Position numbers and translations under genes: made by a program. A stretch of DNA of 64,000 bases from a bacterium. Its GTDB lineage: Bacteria > Zhuqueibacterota > Zhuqueibacteria > Residuimicrobiales > Oceaniaggregativiventaceae. The stretch lies in assembly GCA_029565675.1 (NCBI GenBank), contig JAKQNP010000009.1, positions 45,967-109,966 of the forward strand, read 5' to 3'. Under the pieces are notes generated by a model. The model was not told the DNA's origin, made no database searches, and saw nothing but the letters and a program-made list of their open reading frames with translations. Shown here piece after piece: positions 9,318 to 17,289 of the stretch. How positions within the stretch are numbered: the stretch's first letter is position 1; each line of letters opens with the position of its first letter.

Positions 9318-10976
9318 TCAGTTGCCCGCCATCATGGCAGCAACGTCTTTTTCCGGGGTGCCGATCGTCCGGATGGCGAATTTTTCCACCAGGACTTTGG
9401 CAACATTCGGTGAGAGAAAAGCCGGCAGAGTTGGCCCAAGGCGGATGCCCTTGACACCCAGATAGAGCAAAGCCAAAAGCACGGTGACGGCTTTTTGTTC
9501 ATACCAGGCGATATCGTACGAAATCGGTAAATCGTTGATATCGTCTGCGCCGAAAATTTCTTTCAGTTTCAATGCGGTAACCGCCAGCGAATAGGAGTCG
9601 TTGCATTGGCCGGCATCGAGAACCCGGGGAATCCCGTCGATGGTGCCGAGATCGAGCATGTTGTAGCGGAATTTGGCACAACCCGCTGTGAGAATAACCG
9701 TGTCGGACGGCAATTGTTCGGCTACCTGGGTGAAATAGGCGCGCGAGTTCTGGTGACCGTCGCAGCCGCCCATCACCACAAATCGTTTGAGCTTGCCGGC
9801 CTTGACCGCTGCCACCACGGCGTCTGCATGCGACAGCAGCGCATCATGCGCAAAACCGATGGTCAGGGTCTTGCCTTCGGTTTTGGCCAGCCCAGGCGCC
9901 AGGCTCAGCGCTTTTTCGATCACCGGGCTGAAATCTTTTTCGCCGTTTTCCTGGCGGTCGGCGATGTGGCGCAAACCCGGCCAACCCACCAGTCCGGTGG
10001 TGAAAATCCGATCGCGATAGGATGAGCGCGGCTTTTGCAGACAATTGGTCGTCATGAGAATGGCGCCGTTAAATGCTTCGAATTCTTTTTGCTGGTTGTA
10101 CCAGCTCGTGCCATAGTTGCCCTTGAGGTGGGAGAACTGTTTCAGCTTGGGATAGGCCAGGGCGGGCAGCATCTCGCCATGCGTATAGATGTTGACGCCT
10201 TTGCCCCTGGTTTGCTGCAAAAGCTCATAGAGATCCTGCAGATCATGACCACTGACCAGAATGGCCGGCCCGGGCTCGGTGCCCGTGGAAATCTGCGTCG
10301 GTTCCGGATGGCCGAAAGCCGTGGTGTTGGCTTTGTCCAACAACGCCATGACCCGCACCGCATTTTCCCCGGTCTTCAACACCCAACCCACCAGATCGTC
10401 GGCGGTCAACTGGTCGTCCAAGGTCGCCACCAGCGCATCCTGAATGAAATGGTTCAGATCGCGATCCATATGCTTCAGCACATAGGCGTGATCGGCATAA
10501 GCGCAAATGCCTTTGAGACCATAGATGATCAGTTCGCGCAGCGAACGGATGTCCTCGTCTTCACAGGCGAGCACGCCGCTGGAAGCGGCTTTGGCGACCC
10601 ATTTTTCGCGTCCGCCATGCCAATCCCAGGAGGCCGCATCGGGTATCGCCTGGCTGAGAGGGGCATTCTTATCGGCAGACTTTACACGCTCGCGCAGGCG
10701 GTCGCGCAGCACAAAACCGCTCTCGATTTTGTCGGCAATCGCCTGGGGATCGAAATTGACGTTGGTGATCGTGGTGAACAGCGCCTGGATAACAAAAAGA
10801 TCGGCAACGGGGTCGCCAACATTCACTGCACGGCCTTTTTGCGCCCAAAAAGAGATCCCTTTGGCGGCGAAGACCAGCAGATCCTGCAAAAGAGCGGTTT
10901 CTGCATCCTTGCCGCACACCCCGCGCACGTCACAGCCGTTGTTGTGCTGGGTTTCTTGGCACTGATAACAAAACAT
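9318..10976 (-). CDS. hcp: hybrid cluster protein / hydroxylamine reductase
   Basis: A 552-residue protein. The N-terminal cysteine motif MFCYQCQETQ...GCDVRGVC is CX2CX8CX5C, the class I pattern that binds a cubane [4Fe-4S] cluster. Ligands of the hybrid 4Fe-2S-2O cluster are visible in TNCLQKPRSSYRDRIF, TAGCAKFRYN and LDAGQCNDSYS. Hcp reduces hydroxylamine in vitro and handles nitric oxide in vivo. The start ATG 10976 follows a strong AGGAGGT. It is preceded by a promoter with an Rrf2-type operator (11070-11091), stands divergent to an HAO-like cytochrome gene, and ends at a strong terminator, so it is a single-gene unit under nitrosative or nitrite control. Confidence 0.97.
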   Translation of the reverse strand: MFCYQCQETQHNNGCDVRGVCGKDAETALLQDLLVFAAKGISFWAQKGRAVNVGDPVADLFVIQALFTTITNVNFDPQAIADKIESGFVLRDRLRERVKSADKNAPLSQAIPDAASWDWHGGREKWVAKAASSGVLACEDEDIRSLRELIIYGLKGICAYADHAYVLKHMDRDLNHFIQDALVATLDDQLTADDLVGWVLKTGENAVRVMALLDKANTTAFGHPEPTQISTGTEPGPAILVSGHDLQDLYELLQQTRGKGVNIYTHGEMLPALAYPKLKQFSHLKGNYGTSWYNQQKEFEAFNGAILMTTNCLQKPRSSYRDRIFTTGLVGWPGLRHIADRQENGEKDFSPVIEKALSLAPGLAKTEGKTLTIGFAHDALLSHADAVVAAVKAGKLKRFVVMGGCDGHQNSRAYFTQVAEQLPSDTVILTAGCAKFRYNMLDLGTIDGIPRVLDAGQCNDSYSLAVTALKLKEIFGADDINDLPISYDIAWYEQKAVTVLLALLYLGVKGIRLGPTLPAFLSPNVAKVLVEKFAIRTIGTPEKDVAAMMAGN

Positions 10977-11069
10977 AATAAGACCTCCTGTCTATCATTT
11001 CATGGCGAACGGCGGACGGATTGGAAAGTGCAGAGACAGAGCCTCTCCTGTCCATCGACGGCGAATAAA

Positions 11070-11082
11070 AGACTTGTTTGTC
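11070..11082 (-). promoter_or_regulatory. putative Rrf2 operator on the hcp promoter
   Basis: Read on the minus strand the site is GACAAAC-AA-GTCT, placed three bases after the -10 box. The site upstream of the Rrf2 gene (16246-16259) has the same GACAAAC-nn-GTCT in the same position relative to its own -10. Confidence 0.55.
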
Positions 11083-11085
11083 CGA

Positions 11086-11114
11086 AATATAGCACAATTT
11101 GGTGTCAGGATCAA
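11086..11114 (-). promoter_or_regulatory. hcp promoter
   Basis: On the minus strand TTGATC and TATATT lie 17 bp apart, about 110 nt upstream of the hcp start, with the operator overlapping the expected transcription start. Confidence 0.6.
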
Positions 11115-11125
11115 GTTTTTTTTAG

Positions 11126-11154
11126 TTGCCTGCATGAAGTTTTTACCTTATTTT
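11126..11154 (+). promoter_or_regulatory. promoter of the octaheme cytochrome operon
   Basis: TTGCCT and TATTTT with a 17-bp spacer, about 115 nt before GTG 11269. Confidence 0.45.
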
Positions 11155-11268
11155 ACGCCAGTTGCTTGCCACCCGCCGCAAGTGAGAGGGAGGACATGCG
11201 TTGCCGGTCCACAGAGCATGGATTGTCTGCCGGGTCGTGCAGCGCTGTGAATCTGAAGGAGGAGGCTT

Positions 11269-12603
11269 GTGCAGAATCGAAGCGCTGTCGCATTGCTCAT
11301 CGCCGTTTTGAGTTTCTGGCCGTTTCCGGCCGAAGCGCAAAAAAACAAAGAGTTGGCCGGCAAGTGTTTGACCTGCCACAAGCAGGTATCGCCTGGTTTG
11401 TATCAGCAGTGGTACGAATCATCGCATGCCGTGCATCAGGTGACATGTATCGATTGTCACGGCGCCGACAAGAGGGATATCGATGCTTTTTCTCACAACG
11501 GCGCTCAGATCGCGGTTTTGGTCACGCCCAAGGATTGCGGAGTTTGTCACGCCAAGGAGCGCGACCAGGTGGGAGGGTCTCACCATGCCCGCGCCGGGCA
11601 GATTTTGGAGTCTGAAGACGCCTACCTGGCCCATGTGACAGCCGGCCATCCGGTGGCGATCACCGGCTGTGAAGCTTGTCACGGCGCCAACGTCCGGATC
11701 GATAAAAATTCGCCCAACAAATTGTCGCCGCTCAGCTGGCCAAATTCGGGAATCGGCAGGATCAATCCAGACGGATCACTGGGTGCCTGCAACGCCTGCC
11801 ATCCGCGCCACCTGTTCAGCCGCGCCCAGGCCCGCCAGCCGCAATCGTGCTCCAAATGCCATCTCGGTCCCGACCATCCGCAAAAAGAAGTGTATGAAGA
11901 ATCCAAACATGGCAACTCGTATGCAACGGCCATCGAAACGATGAATCTGCACAGCGATCGCTGGGTGGTGGGGCAGGACTATTACGCCGCTCCGACCTGT
12001 GCGACTTGCCACATGTCGGCGACAGCGGAACAACCGGTGACCCACGACGTCGGCACCCGTCTTTCCTATTCGCTGCGGCCGGCGATCTCCAAGCGCCAGG
12101 ATAATTGGCAGCAAAAACGCCAGGCTATGAAACAAGTCTGTTCGGCTTGCCACCGCTCCGGCTTTATCGACGGCCACTATGCGCAGTTCGATGCGACGGT
12201 CGCTCTCTATGATGAAAAGTTCGCCAAACCCGCCACCGAATTGATGACCCTCATCCGGAAACGGCAGCTTTTGGAGAAACCGGCCTCGTTTGCCAATGAC
12301 ATCGAATGGACCTACTGGGAGATTTGGCACCACGAAGGCCGCCGCGCCCGCCATGGGGTCTCCATGATGGGGCCCGATTATACCTGGTGGCACGGCCTGT
12401 ATGAGGTTGCCCAGCACTTTTACTTCAAGTTTCTCCCCCAGGCGATGGAACTGCAAGATCCGGAAGTCGATGCCTGGATCGATCGTCTGCTCGCTGAACC
12501 CGAGCACCGCTGGATGGAGGAGCAAACCGAGGTGCTGCGCAAGCAAATCCGCGATGGCAAAGTCCAGGCTATCTACCGCGATCTTTTTCCGCAAAAACCG
12601 TGA
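11269..12603 (+). CDS. octaheme c-type cytochrome, hydroxylamine oxidoreductase (HAO) family
   Basis: A 444-residue exported protein starting at GTG 11269 behind AGGAGGAGG, with a signal peptide ending near AEAQ. It has eight CXXCH haem motifs (CLTCH, CIDCH, CGVCH, CEACH, CNACH, CSKCH, CATCH, CSACH), the count of the HAO family. The C-terminal helical part contains WTYWEIWHHEGRRARHG and MMGPDYTWWHGLYE, typical of this family. HAO enzymes oxidise hydroxylamine in nitrifiers; the epsilonproteobacterial type (HaoA) is reductive and acts on nitrite or hydroxylamine with a NapC-like partner. The next gene encodes such a partner and hcp is divergent, so a reductive role is more likely here. Whether the catalytic cross-linking tyrosine is present cannot be settled without alignment. 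Confidence 0.87.
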   Translation: MQNRSAVALLIAVLSFWPFPAEAQKNKELAGKCLTCHKQVSPGLYQQWYESSHAVHQVTCIDCHGADKRDIDAFSHNGAQIAVLVTPKDCGVCHAKERDQVGGSHHARAGQILESEDAYLAHVTAGHPVAITGCEACHGANVRIDKNSPNKLSPLSWPNSGIGRINPDGSLGACNACHPRHLFSRAQARQPQSCSKCHLGPDHPQKEVYEESKHGNSYATAIETMNLHSDRWVVGQDYYAAPTCATCHMSATAEQPVTHDVGTRLSYSLRPAISKRQDNWQQKRQAMKQVCSACHRSGFIDGHYAQFDATVALYDEKFAKPATELMTLIRKRQLLEKPASFANDIEWTYWEIWHHEGRRARHGVSMMGPDYTWWHGLYEVAQHFYFKFLPQAMELQDPEVDAWIDRLLAEPEHRWMEEQTEVLRKQIRDGKVQAIYRDLFPQKP

Positions 12604-12613
12604 GGCGGTTTAG

Positions 12614-14095
12614 ATGCTGCAACGCTATCTCAATTTTTTGCGCGGTATTTCCGTCAATTGGCTGGGAAAAATCGGGGTGATTCTGGTCACTTCTTCGTTT
12701 ATCGCTTTTCTGACCATGGAAATGCTGCGCCTGACTGGGGCGATCACCAATGACTATATCGGTCTGATCACCTATATGCTCTTCCCGGCGCTGTTTGTGT
12801 TCGGTTTGCTGCTGATACCCTTTGCCTGGATGCGCTACCGCCGCCAACGCGGCAAATCGACACGGGAGCTTCTCGATGAAACTTTTTCCACCGAAGACCT
12901 GCGCAGCCACATGTTCGGCTCGCGACTGGTCCTCAATATCGGCGCCTTGACCCTGCTCAACGTGATCTTTATGCTGGCCGTCAGCGCCCGCACTCTCCAT
13001 TTTATGGACAGCGCCCATTTTTGCGGCACCGCCTGTCACCGGGTGATGAACCCCGAGTGGACCACCTATCAGCGCTCGCCGCATGCGCGGGTCGCCTGCG
13101 TCGAATGCCATGTCGGCGAAGGAGTCAAGGCGTTGATCGATTCCAAACTCAACGGTTTGCGGCAAATGGTGCTGGCCGCCACCAATACCTACAACCGGCC
13201 GATACCCACCCCGGTGCACCAGTTGCGGCCGTCGCGCGAAACGTGCGAAAAATGCCACTGGCCGGACCATTTTTACGGCGAACGGCTGTTGCGTCAGACG
13301 CATTATGCGCCGGACCGCCATTCAACCGCAAGCCACACCAGCCTGCTGCTCAGGATCGAGTCGTACGCAGCCGATGGCAAGGCGGGGATCCACTGGCATA
13401 TCTCCGACCGCCATGCGGTGCGCTATGCCGCGGCAGATGCCAGACGAGAAAGCATCGCATGGACCGAAGTGGTGCATCCCGACGGCTCAACCACCCGCTA
13501 TCAAAATACCGCGCTCGACCCGTCGATGGCTGCAACAGCGACCGAGGTGCGGACCATGGATTGTGTCGATTGCCACAACCGCGCCACCCATATCTATGAA
13601 GAACCCGGGTCTGCCGTGGATCGTCGGCTGGTCGCCGGCGAATTGCCGCTGGAGTTGCCCTTCATCAAGCGTGAAGGCCTGGCCGCCATCCGCCCCTTCT
13701 ATCCCGATACCCTTGCCGCCCGGCAGCGGATCGACGCCCATCTCCGCGGTTTTTACCGCCGCCTCGGCGAACCGGTCCAGGCCGAACTGGTGGATAAAGC
13801 CGTCGTAGTTCTCCAGAGCACCTATACGCGCAACGTCCATCCCCAAATGCAGCTCGACTGGAACACCTATCCCAGCTTGATCGGCCATCGCACCGAGAAC
13901 AGCGGCTGCTTCCGCTGTCACCAACCTGCGATGCAAGGGACAAAAGGCGATACGCTGGCGCATGATTGTTTCATGTGCCATCGCCTGGTTGCCTGGGACG
14001 AAAGCGATCCCTATCGCTACTTTTCGCCGGCGCCCGATTCTGCGCGCGACCGCGCCCTGCACGACTATCTGCACCGGCAGCTGGTGCAGCCTTGA
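12614..14095 (+). CDS. NapC/NirT-like multihaem membrane cytochrome c
   Basis: A 493-residue protein beginning 10 bp after the octaheme cytochrome gene. Three hydrophobic segments occur near residues 18-38, 50-72 and 105-128. The third is followed at once by an unusual CX3CH motif (CGTACHRVMNPEW), matching the first haem of NapC/NrfH where a methionine follows. Further haem motifs are CVECH, CEKCH, CVDCH, CFRCH and CFMCH, six in all, more than the four of a plain NapC. It probably takes electrons from menaquinol and passes them to the HAO-family enzyme in the periplasm. It is longer than NapC because of an extra soluble part (about residues 220-430). Confidence 0.85.
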   Translation: MLQRYLNFLRGISVNWLGKIGVILVTSSFIAFLTMEMLRLTGAITNDYIGLITYMLFPALFVFGLLLIPFAWMRYRRQRGKSTRELLDETFSTEDLRSHMFGSRLVLNIGALTLLNVIFMLAVSARTLHFMDSAHFCGTACHRVMNPEWTTYQRSPHARVACVECHVGEGVKALIDSKLNGLRQMVLAATNTYNRPIPTPVHQLRPSRETCEKCHWPDHFYGERLLRQTHYAPDRHSTASHTSLLLRIESYAADGKAGIHWHISDRHAVRYAAADARRESIAWTEVVHPDGSTTRYQNTALDPSMAATATEVRTMDCVDCHNRATHIYEEPGSAVDRRLVAGELPLELPFIKREGLAAIRPFYPDTLAARQRIDAHLRGFYRRLGEPVQAELVDKAVVVLQSTYTRNVHPQMQLDWNTYPSLIGHRTENSGCFRCHQPAMQGTKGDTLAHDCFMCHRLVAWDESDPYRYFSPAPDSARDRALHDYLHRQLVQP

Positions 14096-14114
14096 TCCAT
14101 GCCTTTCGGCTTTT

Positions 14115-14147
14115 GGGGTGAGCCCTTTCGAGCTCGCCCCTCTATTT
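14115..14147 (+). terminator. terminator of the cytochrome operon
   Basis: A 9-bp stem GGGGTGAGC/GCTCGCCCC (one G-T pair) followed by TCTATTTT, 20 bp after the stop codon and between convergent genes. Confidence 0.45.
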
Positions 14148-14888
14148 TCCCGCCATTTCTTCCACCCGCTCGAACAACTTTTGTCCCTGCAGGCTGTACT
14201 GGATCGCTGTGATCGGCAGCCTGGATCCGGCAAGATCGCGCGCCTGTTGCACCAGATAGACCATCGCGGTGCAGCAAGGCACTTGCATATAGGCAACGGT
14301 CAGGCTTTTGGGCTGGTTGAGACGGATGATGTCGCTGATTTTTTGCACGTAGGTGCTGGTATCGTCGAGTTTCGGGCAAGCCATGGCGATCGCCCGCCCG
14401 CGCAGCAGATCGCGATGCAGCGCAGGGACGGCCGCCGCACAACAGTCGGCCAAAAACACCAGGTCCGCCTCTTGAAAAAACGGCGCCAAAGTCGGCAGCA
14501 AGTGGAGCTGGATCGGCCATTGGCGCAACTCGCTGGGGATATCCGCCTCTGCGGCGGCCCCGGCTGCCGTGCCGACGCCGTCAAACTGCATGACCCGGCT
14601 GCCCGGGCAACCGGTCGGCAACGGCTCGACGCGCTCGTTTCGCCCCAGCCGCTCCCGCACCGCCGCCTCGCTGTAAGCCTCTGCCTCCCGCTCTTCGATC
14701 GTCAATGCGCCGGTGGGACAGGCGCCCAGACAATCGCCCAATCCATCGCAATAGATCTCTTTGACCAGTCGCGCTTTTTTCCCGGCCGGAGTGTCGACCA
14801 ACTGGATGGCGCCTTCATGGCAACTGGGTATGCACAACCCACAACCATCGCACAATTCTTCATCGATATTTATAATCTTTCGTTTCAT
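14142..14888 (-). CDS. dicluster ferredoxin-domain protein of the hcp regulon
   Basis: A 248-residue cytoplasmic protein. Two 4Fe-4S motifs occupy the first 70 residues: CDGCGLCIPSCHEGAI and CDGLGDCLGACPTGAL. The remaining part has pairs of cysteines (GCPG, LADCCAAAVPALH, AMACPKLDD, QVPCCTAM) that may bind a further cluster. Proteins of this make-up are often found next to hcp in anaerobes and are thought to supply electrons to it. Here it is the last gene of an operon with the Rrf2 regulator and a methyltransferase, whose operator matches that of hcp. Function as Hcp electron donor is an inference from context. Confidence 0.85.
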   Translation of the reverse strand: MKRKIINIDEELCDGCGLCIPSCHEGAIQLVDTPAGKKARLVKEIYCDGLGDCLGACPTGALTIEEREAEAYSEAAVRERLGRNERVEPLPTGCPGSRVMQFDGVGTAAGAAAEADIPSELRQWPIQLHLLPTLAPFFQEADLVFLADCCAAAVPALHRDLLRGRAIAMACPKLDDTSTYVQKISDIIRLNQPKSLTVAYMQVPCCTAMVYLVQQARDLAGSRLPITAIQYSLQGQKLFERVEEMAGK

Positions 14889-14909
14889 CGCTTTGCTCCT
14901 GGTGAACGG

Positions 14910-15677
14910 TTACTCGGGTTTGGCCGCTGCGCAGACGAGGTCTCGGCTCGTCTCGCTCGACCACGGCGTTTGGTTCAGATCCGCATACATCGCAGGTGCG
15001 CTGAATCCTGCATCGATCAGCGCTTTTTCCAATTCTGTGCGGGTGTAGGGATAGAGCAAGGTTTCCTGCAATGTCGTCTGCAGCTTTTCCAGCCCGCGGT
15101 CGATTGTGACAATCGTGAAGCGCAGCAGCGTATCTAAAAAGGTGTAATAGCGCAGATAATCGCGTCGGCCGTCGCTGTTGATGCCAACCACCCGCTCGCG
15201 GCGGGCCAGAATGCGGTCATAGTTGAGCAGCTGGATGATCAGCTGCCCGCCGGGATGCAGCAAACCATGGAAACCCTGCAAAGTCACCTGCAACTCTTCA
15301 GCATTCAGCACATGGGGCAGCGAGTTGCCAAGGCAGAGCACGGCATCGACGTTTTTCTCCAACTGCCCGTGGTCCTGCAGCCGCAAATGCAGCCAGTCGA
15401 TGGCTACACCGTGCTGCTGCGCGTTCCTGCGCGCCTGCTCGAGCATCGCCGCGGAAGCATCGCTGGCTGTGGTTTTGATGCCGAGCGAGGCAAGAGCGAT
15501 GGCGTGCAACCCGGTGCCGCAGGCGGCATCGAGCACCGTCTGCCAGCAGCCGGCTTCTACCCAGAATTTGAGCAGATCGCGTTCGCGCCCCAGCCGCTCG
15601 TCGAAACGCGTCATCGCGTCATAACTCTCCGCGAGCTGGTTGTAAAAATCAACTTCCTGCATGGTCGGTTTGTCCAT
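14910..15677 (-). CDS. class I SAM-dependent methyltransferase
   Basis: A 255-residue protein with a Rossmann-like methyltransferase fold: motif I VLDAACGTGLHAIAL (residues about 45-60), the acidic strand 2 end TTASDASAAMLEQAR, and motif IV VDAVLCLGNSLPHVL. The substrate is not recognisable. The closest family style is the small-molecule or glycine/sarcosine-type methyltransferases. It lies 21 bp before the ferredoxin gene and 55 bp after the Rrf2 gene, so it probably belongs to the same stress-induced transcript. Confidence 0.82.
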   Translation of the reverse strand: MDKPTMQEVDFYNQLAESYDAMTRFDERLGRERDLLKFWVEAGCWQTVLDAACGTGLHAIALASLGIKTTASDASAAMLEQARRNAQQHGVAIDWLHLRLQDHGQLEKNVDAVLCLGNSLPHVLNAEELQVTLQGFHGLLHPGGQLIIQLLNYDRILARRERVVGINSDGRRDYLRYYTFLDTLLRFTIVTIDRGLEKLQTTLQETLLYPYTRTELEKALIDAGFSAPAMYADLNQTPWSSETSRDLVCAAAKPE

Positions 15678-15731
15678 GTCAATTCAATCGGATGGTGAGA
15701 TTGAAAAACCATTCATTGCTGCGGCAAGAGC

Positions 15732-16193
15732 TCACACTTTTTTCTCGGGTTCCTCGATCAGGTCGATCAACCGATAACTTCCCTCTGCGATGCGCTGCGC
15801 GACCGATTTGAGGGTGCTTTGATTGAAAAGCTCGGTGATTCCGCTGCGGATCGAGACCCATTGCCTGTGCAGAGGACAGGGATGCTGGTCGCTGCAGCCG
15901 TTGAGCCCCAACACGCATTCGTTCAACAGCCGTGGCCCGTCGATGGCGATGACTATGTCCATCAGGTTGATCGAGTCGGCCGGACGCGCCAGGCGCACTC
16001 CGCCGTGCGGTCCTTTCGTCGACACCATCAAGCCTTTTCGCGTCAGAGTCTGCAGGATTTTGGTCAGAAAATGAAAGGACAGACCAAGGGCCTTTGCCAT
16101 CTCGCTGATCGAGACAAACGACTCTTCCCGCTCAGAGGCAGCCAAAAAGAGCGCCGCCCGCAAGCCATAATCACAGGATTTCGATAAAACCAT
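15732..16193 (-). CDS. Rrf2-family transcriptional regulator, probable Fe-S NO/redox sensor
   Basis: A 153-residue regulator with an N-terminal winged helix (KSCDYGLRAALFLA, then ISEMAKALGLSFHFLTKILQ and the wing STKGPHGGVRLAR). Three cysteines in ECVLGLNGCSDQHPCPLH are spaced CX6CX5C, very close to the cluster-binding spacing of NsrR and IscR. Rrf2 proteins of this type sense nitric oxide, iron-sulfur status or redox change. It heads an operon with a methyltransferase and a ferredoxin, and the operator overlapping its own start site recurs on the hcp promoter, which supports autorepression and an NsrR-like role. Confidence 0.9.
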   Translation of the reverse strand: MVLSKSCDYGLRAALFLAASEREESFVSISEMAKALGLSFHFLTKILQTLTRKGLMVSTKGPHGGVRLARPADSINLMDIVIAIDGPRLLNECVLGLNGCSDQHPCPLHRQWVSIRSGITELFNQSTLKSVAQRIAEGSYRLIDLIEEPEKKV

Positions 16194-16245
16194 GAACCGG
16201 CTCCTGCTGTGTCAGTTGGATTTGCAGTCAAAAGCAACTTAATTC

Positions 16246-16259
16246 AGACAAGTTTGTCT
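16246..16259 (-). promoter_or_regulatory. putative Rrf2 autoregulatory operator
   Basis: AGACAA-AC-TTGTCT is a perfect palindrome with a 2-nt centre, placed directly after the -10 box. It shares GACAAAC-nn-GTCT with the hcp site at 11070-11082. Confidence 0.6.
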
Positions 16260-16260
16260 T

Positions 16261-16289
16261 AAATTAGGGAAAATCGGTCAAACTGTCAA
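16261..16289 (-). promoter_or_regulatory. promoter of the Rrf2 operon
   Basis: On the minus strand TTGACA and TAATTT are spaced 17 bp apart, with the operator between the -10 and the gene. Confidence 0.65.
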
Positions 16290-16327
16290 GGGATTTATGG
16301 GGTTTTGGCCGGGGCGGCGACCGGGAA

Positions 16328-17287
16328 TCAGCGCCGCTCGCTGAGGCAATAGAGGGTCTGGCCGTCCTGCTGCAGGCTTTTCAGCAGGTTGTGGTCGAGC
16401 AGATGAAAGACGGTTTTGCGCACCGCATTGGGGTGGGCGTTCAGGCCGCGGCTGATGTCGTCGATCGAACAGGGCCGCCGCCGCACCAGTTCGAGCACGG
16501 CGTTTTGCAGATCCGCCGGCGCGTCGCCGGTTGCGGTCGGCGTTGCTGACGGGCCGATCAATTCGACTGCCGGGTAGTCGAGCGCCCGGGCTGCGGCGGC
16601 AAGGACCTCCGGCGAAGCGGCGACCAATCCGGGCAGGGTGCCCGGACGATGCATCGAATTGAGCTGCACGCGGTCGGGCCGGATGCGATGCACTGCTGTG
16701 GCCAGGGCTTGCAGATCTTGCGGATGGTTGTTGATCCCGTCGAGGATAAAGATTTCGAGCCAGATCTGGCCGTTATATTGCTCGCGGAAGGCGACCAGCC
16801 CGTCGATGATCCGCTGCAGATCGAGTTTGGGATGCGGGCGGTTGATCGCGCGAAAGGCTGATTGGGTGGCGGCGTCGAGGGAAGGCAACACAATATCGGC
16901 TTGTGCCGCATCCTGACGGACCTGCGGATCATCGAACAGAGTGCCGTTGGTCAGCAAGGCGACTGGAATATCGGGCAGGGTCTGGCGGCTAAAAGCGATC
17001 ATCTCGCCGAGGCCGCTGTGCAGCGTGGGTTCGCCCGAACCGGAAAAAGTGAGGGTGTCGGGCACCGGTCCGCCGGCGGCATAGTGGCGCAGCTCTGCCT
17101 TGACCGCGTCGATATCGACCCAGGCTGCGCGTTTGATCGTCAATCGGGTGGTGGCGCCGCATTCGCAATAGATGCAATTCAAGGAACAGGTTTTGAACGG
17201 CACCAGATCGATGCCGAGGGAACGGCCCAGCCGGCGCGAGGGCACGGGGCCGAAAAGGTGATGATAGGCGTTAGCGGAATCAGCCAT
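16328..17287 (-). CDS. radical SAM protein (COG0731-like)
   Basis: A 319-residue protein from ATG 17287, chosen because it follows GGAGG and because the 75 extra upstream codons overlap the DUF89 gene in another frame. The N-terminus HLFGPVPSRRLGRSLGIDL leads into the radical SAM motif CSLNCIYC (CX3CX2C). Other conserved parts are FSGSGEPTLH and VALLTNGTLFDD. The last 70 residues look like a winged helix (CSIDDISRGLNAHPNAVRKT). This architecture is widespread in anaerobes; the reaction is unknown. It starts 2 bp after the DUF89 gene, so the pair is an operon with the SDR gene upstream. Confidence 0.85.
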   Translation of the reverse strand: MADSANAYHHLFGPVPSRRLGRSLGIDLVPFKTCSLNCIYCECGATTRLTIKRAAWVDIDAVKAELRHYAAGGPVPDTLTFSGSGEPTLHSGLGEMIAFSRQTLPDIPVALLTNGTLFDDPQVRQDAAQADIVLPSLDAATQSAFRAINRPHPKLDLQRIIDGLVAFREQYNGQIWLEIFILDGINNHPQDLQALATAVHRIRPDRVQLNSMHRPGTLPGLVAASPEVLAAAARALDYPAVELIGPSATPTATGDAPADLQNAVLELVRRRPCSIDDISRGLNAHPNAVRKTVFHLLDHNLLKSLQQDGQTLYCLSERR

Positions 17288-17289
17288 TA

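Noticed and set aside
10035..11615. 526-codon plus-strand open frame across hcp and the cytochrome start
   Set aside because: Antisense to hcp and out of frame with the octaheme cytochrome; an artefact of GC-rich codon use.
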